DNA of 6,770 bases from an uncultured Blautia sp. (GTDB taxonomy: Bacteria > Bacillota > Clostridia > Lachnospirales > Lachnospiraceae): contig UQMI01000085.1 in NCBI GenBank assembly GCA_900542045.1, positions 1-6,770 on the forward strand. The letters are read 5' to 3'. Position 1 is the first letter of the stretch. Each line of letters begins with the position of its first letter. Below the pieces are notes generated by a model. That model worked only from the letters and a program-made list of their open reading frames with translations. It made no database searches and was not told the origin of the DNA. A program made the position numbers and the translations under genes. Below are positions 5,847 through 6,770 of the stretch, piece after piece.

Positions 5847-6045
5847 TGTTGTCCTCCCAGGGTTATCACTTACTCTCATCTTTATTACTTTTTCCTGTCT
5901 GATTTTTATAATCTGGTGATCTGGTTTGAACCGCCCATCGGCCGATCACAAATTTGCATCTATTTCTCTTGCATCACACTTCCTACACATTTCTGCGATA
6001 AGATATCAGTATACGATAAAATGAGCAAGGAGTGTACAAACAGGT

Positions 6046-6591
6046 ATGAAGAAAGAAAACAGACGCATGGCACAGCAGGCTAGGGCAGAAGAACGCAGGA
6101 AACAGGAACGAAACAGGAAAATCAAAAAATTCCTGTCCTATTTTATTCCACTGGCAGTCATACTGATCCTGATTGGTATTCTGGCGGCGGACAGTCTTTC
6201 CAACTCCCAGAGTACCGCCACAGATGGATCTGCCTCCACGGAAACAGAAACAGACAGTACGGAATCCAGCGACACTGAAGACACTTCTGAGAGCCAGACT
6301 TCTTATTCCACAGATACATCTCTCACAGTGGAAGATGGCGATACTGTCAACATTGATTACATAGGCACTGTCGATGGAGTCGAATTCGACGGCGGTAATA
6401 CAAACGGACAGGGAACTGATCTGGTGATCGGATCCGGTTCTTACATTGATGATTTTGAAGAGCAGCTCATCGGAGCACATCCAGGAGATGACGTACAGGT
6501 GGAAGTCACATTTCCTGATGACTATTCCAACGCCGATCTCCAGGGGAAAGATGCCGTATTCGCTGTAACCATCAACGGCATTTATGAATAA
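6046..6591 (+). CDS. Membrane-anchored FKBP-type peptidyl-prolyl cis-trans isomerase
   Basis: A 181-residue protein expected to help fold secreted or surface proteins outside the membrane. A strongly basic cytoplasmic start (1-29, rich in Lys/Arg/Glu/Gln) precedes one membrane segment (about 30-48), giving an N-in, C-out anchor with no lipobox. A Ser/Thr/Asp/Glu-rich flexible linker follows (49-95). The FKBP domain (96-181) closely resembles the trigger-factor isomerase domain: DGDTVNIDYIGTVDG (97-111), EFDGG (113-117), LVIGSGSYIDDFEEQLIG (126-143) and VEVTFPDDY (152-160). Pocket residues Tyr105, Phe114, Asp115, Phe137 and Phe156 are present. The ATG at 6046 is preceded by AAGGAG at 6027-6032; the spacing of 13 bases is long. 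It is divergent from the acetyltransferase pair, and two hairpins follow it. It lacks the ribosome-binding and chaperone domains of trigger factor. Confidence 0.9.
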   Translation: MKKENRRMAQQARAEERRKQERNRKIKKFLSYFIPLAVILILIGILAADSLSNSQSTATDGSASTETETDSTESSDTEDTSESQTSYSTDTSLTVEDGDTVNIDYIGTVDGVEFDGGNTNGQGTDLVIGSGSYIDDFEEQLIGAHPGDDVQVEVTFPDDYSNADLQGKDAVFAVTINGIYE

Positions 6592-6610
6592 ATACTTATC
6601 ATTGCCCAAA

Positions 6611-6633
6611 AGAATCCTGCGCGGCAGGATTCT
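6611..6633 (-). terminator. Hairpin between the isomerase and the right edge, probable leftward terminator
   Basis: AGAATCCTGC (6611-6620) and GCAGGATTCT (6624-6633) form a perfect 10-base stem with a three-base loop. On the minus strand the right arm runs into TTTTGGG, whereas on the plus strand it is followed by CCGCC without a T run. It therefore fits a leftward terminator better, in tandem with the hairpin at 6680-6701. It could also end the rightward isomerase transcript, as it starts 20 bases after its stop. Confidence 0.6.
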
Positions 6634-6671
6634 CCGCCTGCAGCGGGTGATATCTGCCCATATTCTTCTAT

Positions 6672-6701
6672 CACAAAAACTCCCAGACAAATGTCTGGGA
6701 G
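6672..6701 (-). terminator. Strong leftward terminator for an operon entering from the right
   Basis: CTCCCAGACA (6680-6689) and TGTCTGGGAG (6692-6701) form a perfect 10-base stem with a two-base loop. On the minus strand TTTTTGTG follows directly, the classical form of a rho-independent terminator. On the plus strand the following sequence is CCCTCTTCTC, so the leftward reading is preferred. Only about 70 bases of the upstream leftward transcript lie inside the window. Confidence 0.8.
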
Positions 6702-6770
6702 CCCTCTTCTCTCTATACCTTCAAAACCGCATACATGATCAACATCTTCTTCCGAAAAGCTCTTCCGCCT
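6702..6770 (-). other. Possible 3' trailer of an rRNA operon running in from the right
   Basis: These bases precede the leftward terminator and contain no open reading frame of note. The minus strand contains GCGGTTTTGAAGGTA, which recalls the spacer and trailer sequences (GCAGTTTTGAAGG-like) around 23S and 5S genes in Clostridia. This is a resemblance from memory, not an alignment. It would agree with the rRNA-type promoter at the left edge. Confidence 0.33.

Noticed and set aside
5983..6690. Minus-strand frame of 235 codons opposite the isomerase
   Set aside because: It is antisense to a clear FKBP gene, is rich in Cys, Arg and Phe without domain motifs, and starts inside a terminator hairpin.

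Overview
The window looks like chromosomal DNA from a low-to-moderate GC Firmicute, most likely a Clostridia/Lachnospiraceae-type gut anaerobe. This is inferred from strong AGGAGG-type ribosome binding sites, TTGACA/TATAAT promoters, an aldo/keto reductase with two C-terminal cysteine clusters (typical of anaerobes), and the general look of the proteins. No phage, transposon, CRISPR or defence genes are visible; most of the window is ordinary housekeeping and accessory sequence.

Layout, left to right. At the left edge is a strong leftward promoter with an A/T-rich upstream element, of the kind that drives rRNA operons; it fires out of the window. Next come a leftward ElaA/YjcF-type GNAT acetyltransferase (78-497), a long hairpin terminator (708-758) and a leftward membrane-protein ORF (833-1417). 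That ORF appears to be a deletion chimera: its first ~20 residues match the N-terminus of MalY/PatB-type C-S lyases, while the rest is the C-terminal part of a multi-spanning transporter-like protein. A MarR-family regulator (1621-2103) is divergent from it, with a near-perfect promoter and its own terminator, and was probably the local regulator of the damaged pair.

The middle holds a leftward aldo/keto reductase with two C-terminal 4Fe-4S-type cysteine motifs (2343-3437), a complete solitary tRNA-Trp(CCA) gene with its own promoter and terminator (3671-3741), and a rightward four-helix membrane protein of unknown function (3952-4728). Two leftward GNAT acetyltransferases follow (4732-5238 and 5238-5846), overlapping by one base as TAATG and so probably co-translated. 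The last gene is a rightward membrane-anchored FKBP-type peptidyl-prolyl isomerase (6046-6591).

The right edge carries two strong hairpins best read as leftward terminators of an operon entering from the right, possibly an rRNA operon. If so, the window is a segment bounded on both sides by rRNA operons transcribed leftward. The genes do not form one pathway. The most noteworthy points are the MalY/transporter chimera, the altered catalytic residues of the Fe-S aldo/keto reductase, the unrecognised membrane protein, and the rRNA-operon-like boundaries.
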